A stretch of 22,048 bases of DNA, taken from Candidatus Jordarchaeales archaeon. GTDB taxonomy: Archaea > Asgardarchaeota > Jordiarchaeia > Jordiarchaeales > Freyrarchaeaceae. Shown here in pieces: positions 21,211 to 22,048 of the stretch. Under the pieces are notes generated by a model. It ran no database searches. It was given only the letters and a program-made list of their open reading frames with translations, and was not told the origin of the DNA. The stretch covers positions 1 through 22,048 of the forward strand of contig JAWAHN010000005.1 of assembly GCA_038889235.1 (NCBI GenBank), written 5' to 3'. A program made the position numbers and the translations under genes. Every line of letters begins with the position of its first letter. Within the stretch, counting starts at the first letter, position 1.

Positions 21211-22048
21211 TCACGGCCCTATACATCCGGTTCCACGGCAACCGACAACCCTGTAGTCTTCCTCGACCTCGTCTCTCTCAACTATCCTGAGAAGCTCTTC
21301 TGTTACTTTGACCAGGTGCTCGACGCGTATGTCGCGCCCGCCTAGCCCCGTTGGGAACCCCATGACGTGCGGCCTGTTTCTCAGCTCGTAGAGCGTAGCC
21401 CTTACCTCCATGTTCAGCGCGCCTCCTAGGGCACCGAAGCTTATGTGTCTGTCGATCACTCCGACAGCCTTCACCTTGACCAGTGTTTTCCTGAGATCCT
21501 CCACCGGGAGGGGGCGGAAGAGCCTTAGCTTGACCAGCCCTACAGGCTTCCCCATGGACCTCATTTCGTCAACGGCGTCTTTCGCTGTCCCACTAACGCT
21601 CCCTATAGTGAGGAGGGCGACCTCCGCGTCGTCCATGCAGTACTCTTCGATCACTCCGTAGTTCCTTCCGAAGGTCTCGTTAAACTCCCTTATTATCTCC
21701 TTTATTCTACCGAGGGATTTCTTAGTCGCGACCTCCTGCTGGTACTTTATTTCGGGGTAGTAGTCTGGGATGCCAACACACCCCATTGTTATCGGCTTGT
21801 TAACGTCCAGCGTGTAGAGGGGGGTTCTCGGCGGCAGGAACGAGTCTACGTCGCTGTCGCTCAGAACTTCGACGCCCTCGGTCGAGTGGCTTACGACGAA
21901 GCCGTCGTGGCACACCATGATCGGCAGAAGAACCTTGTGGTCTTCAGCTATCTTGAATGCCATTATGGTGAAGTCGTAGACCTCTTGGGCGTTTTCATTG
22001 TAGAGCTGTATCCAGCCGCAGTCCCTAGCTCCCATGGTGTCGCTCATG
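21211..22048 (-). CDS. porA: Pyruvate:ferredoxin oxidoreductase, alpha subunit (5' end outside window)
   Basis: The visible part, about 279 residues, is the C-terminal two thirds of PorA. It begins inside the conserved DTMGARDCGWIQLYNENAQE segment and continues through LPIMVCHDGFVVSHSTEGVE, VEVLSDSDVDSFLP, GRNYGVIEEY, DAEVALLTIGSVSGTAKDAV, VGLVKLRLFRPLPVEDLRKT and VGVIDRHISFGALGGALNME. The remaining N-terminal part and probably the gamma/delta subunit genes lie to the right. In the 4-subunit archaeal enzyme alpha forms the pyrimidine-binding part of the ThDP site. Its stop is followed after 10 nt by the porB ATG, so the two are one operon. Confidence 0.95.
   Translation of the reverse strand, partial: MSDTMGARDCGWIQLYNENAQEVYDFTIMAFKIAEDHKVLLPIMVCHDGFVVSHSTEGVEVLSDSDVDSFLPPRTPLYTLDVNKPITMGCVGIPDYYPEIKYQQEVATKKSLGRIKEIIREFNETFGRNYGVIEEYCMDDAEVALLTIGSVSGTAKDAVDEMRSMGKPVGLVKLRLFRPLPVEDLRKTLVKVKAVGVIDRHISFGALGGALNMEVRATLYELRNRPHVMGFPTGLGGRDIRVEHLVKVTEELLRIVERDEVEEDYRVVGCRGTGCIGP

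Overview
This looks like a chromosomal segment of a thermophilic archaeon of the Thermoproteota (Crenarchaeota). The evidence is a transcription factor B gene, an archaeal RadA-type recombinase and FEN-type nuclease, a two-subunit pyruvate:ferredoxin oxidoreductase end, BRE/TATA promoters, heavy use of TTG and GTG starts with GGAGGTG-like ribosome sites, and an initiator tRNA whose T-loop carries an intron. T-loop introns are best known from Thermoproteales/Thermofilum-like lineages, so I lean that way, but the exact lineage is inference.

Layout. (1) 29-1361: a CRISPR array with 17 identical 36-bp repeats plus a decayed terminal repeat; no cas genes are visible. (2) 1362-2400: extremely G+T-rich DNA with one membrane-protein ORF. 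(3) 2419-8369: a tight, co-oriented, mostly overlapping run of eight genes. They are a RadA-like recombinase, a small basic protein, a two-TM protein with a VirB4-N-like domain, a HerA/VirB4-like protein that has lost its P-loop, an arch-less FEN-like nuclease, a polytopic membrane protein, a zinc-ribbon/winged-helix protein and a RadB/KaiC-like ATPase. With the upstream membrane ORF this looks like a membrane-linked DNA handling or translocation system, and it is the best candidate here for something undescribed. (4) 8370-9156: intergenic with a possible decayed secreted-protein gene.

(5) 9157-10918, minus strand: TFB, then an SCP2-domain protein with a small partner. (6) 11118-12920: a gelsolin-like-domain protein with a repetitive arm, followed by a Roadblock/LC7 protein with a C-terminal winged helix, a pairing that suggests a cytoskeleton- or small-GTPase-linked function. 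(7) 12921-15763: remnant of a surface protein anchor, then serB (double ACT plus HAD), a thioredoxin and a HAD phosphatase. (8) 15741-18636: a UROD/MtaA-family enzyme, a metallophosphoesterase and a radical SAM/SPASM-like enzyme in alternating orientation, with short convergent overlaps.

(9) 18637-20273: a gene-poor stretch containing the intron-bearing initiator tRNA-Met and, beside it, what look like frame-broken remains of a HEPN/nucleotidyltransferase toxin-antitoxin pair. (10) 20274-22048, minus strand: porB and the 3' part of porA, which runs off the window.

All family calls rest on motif recognition by eye; no database search was run.
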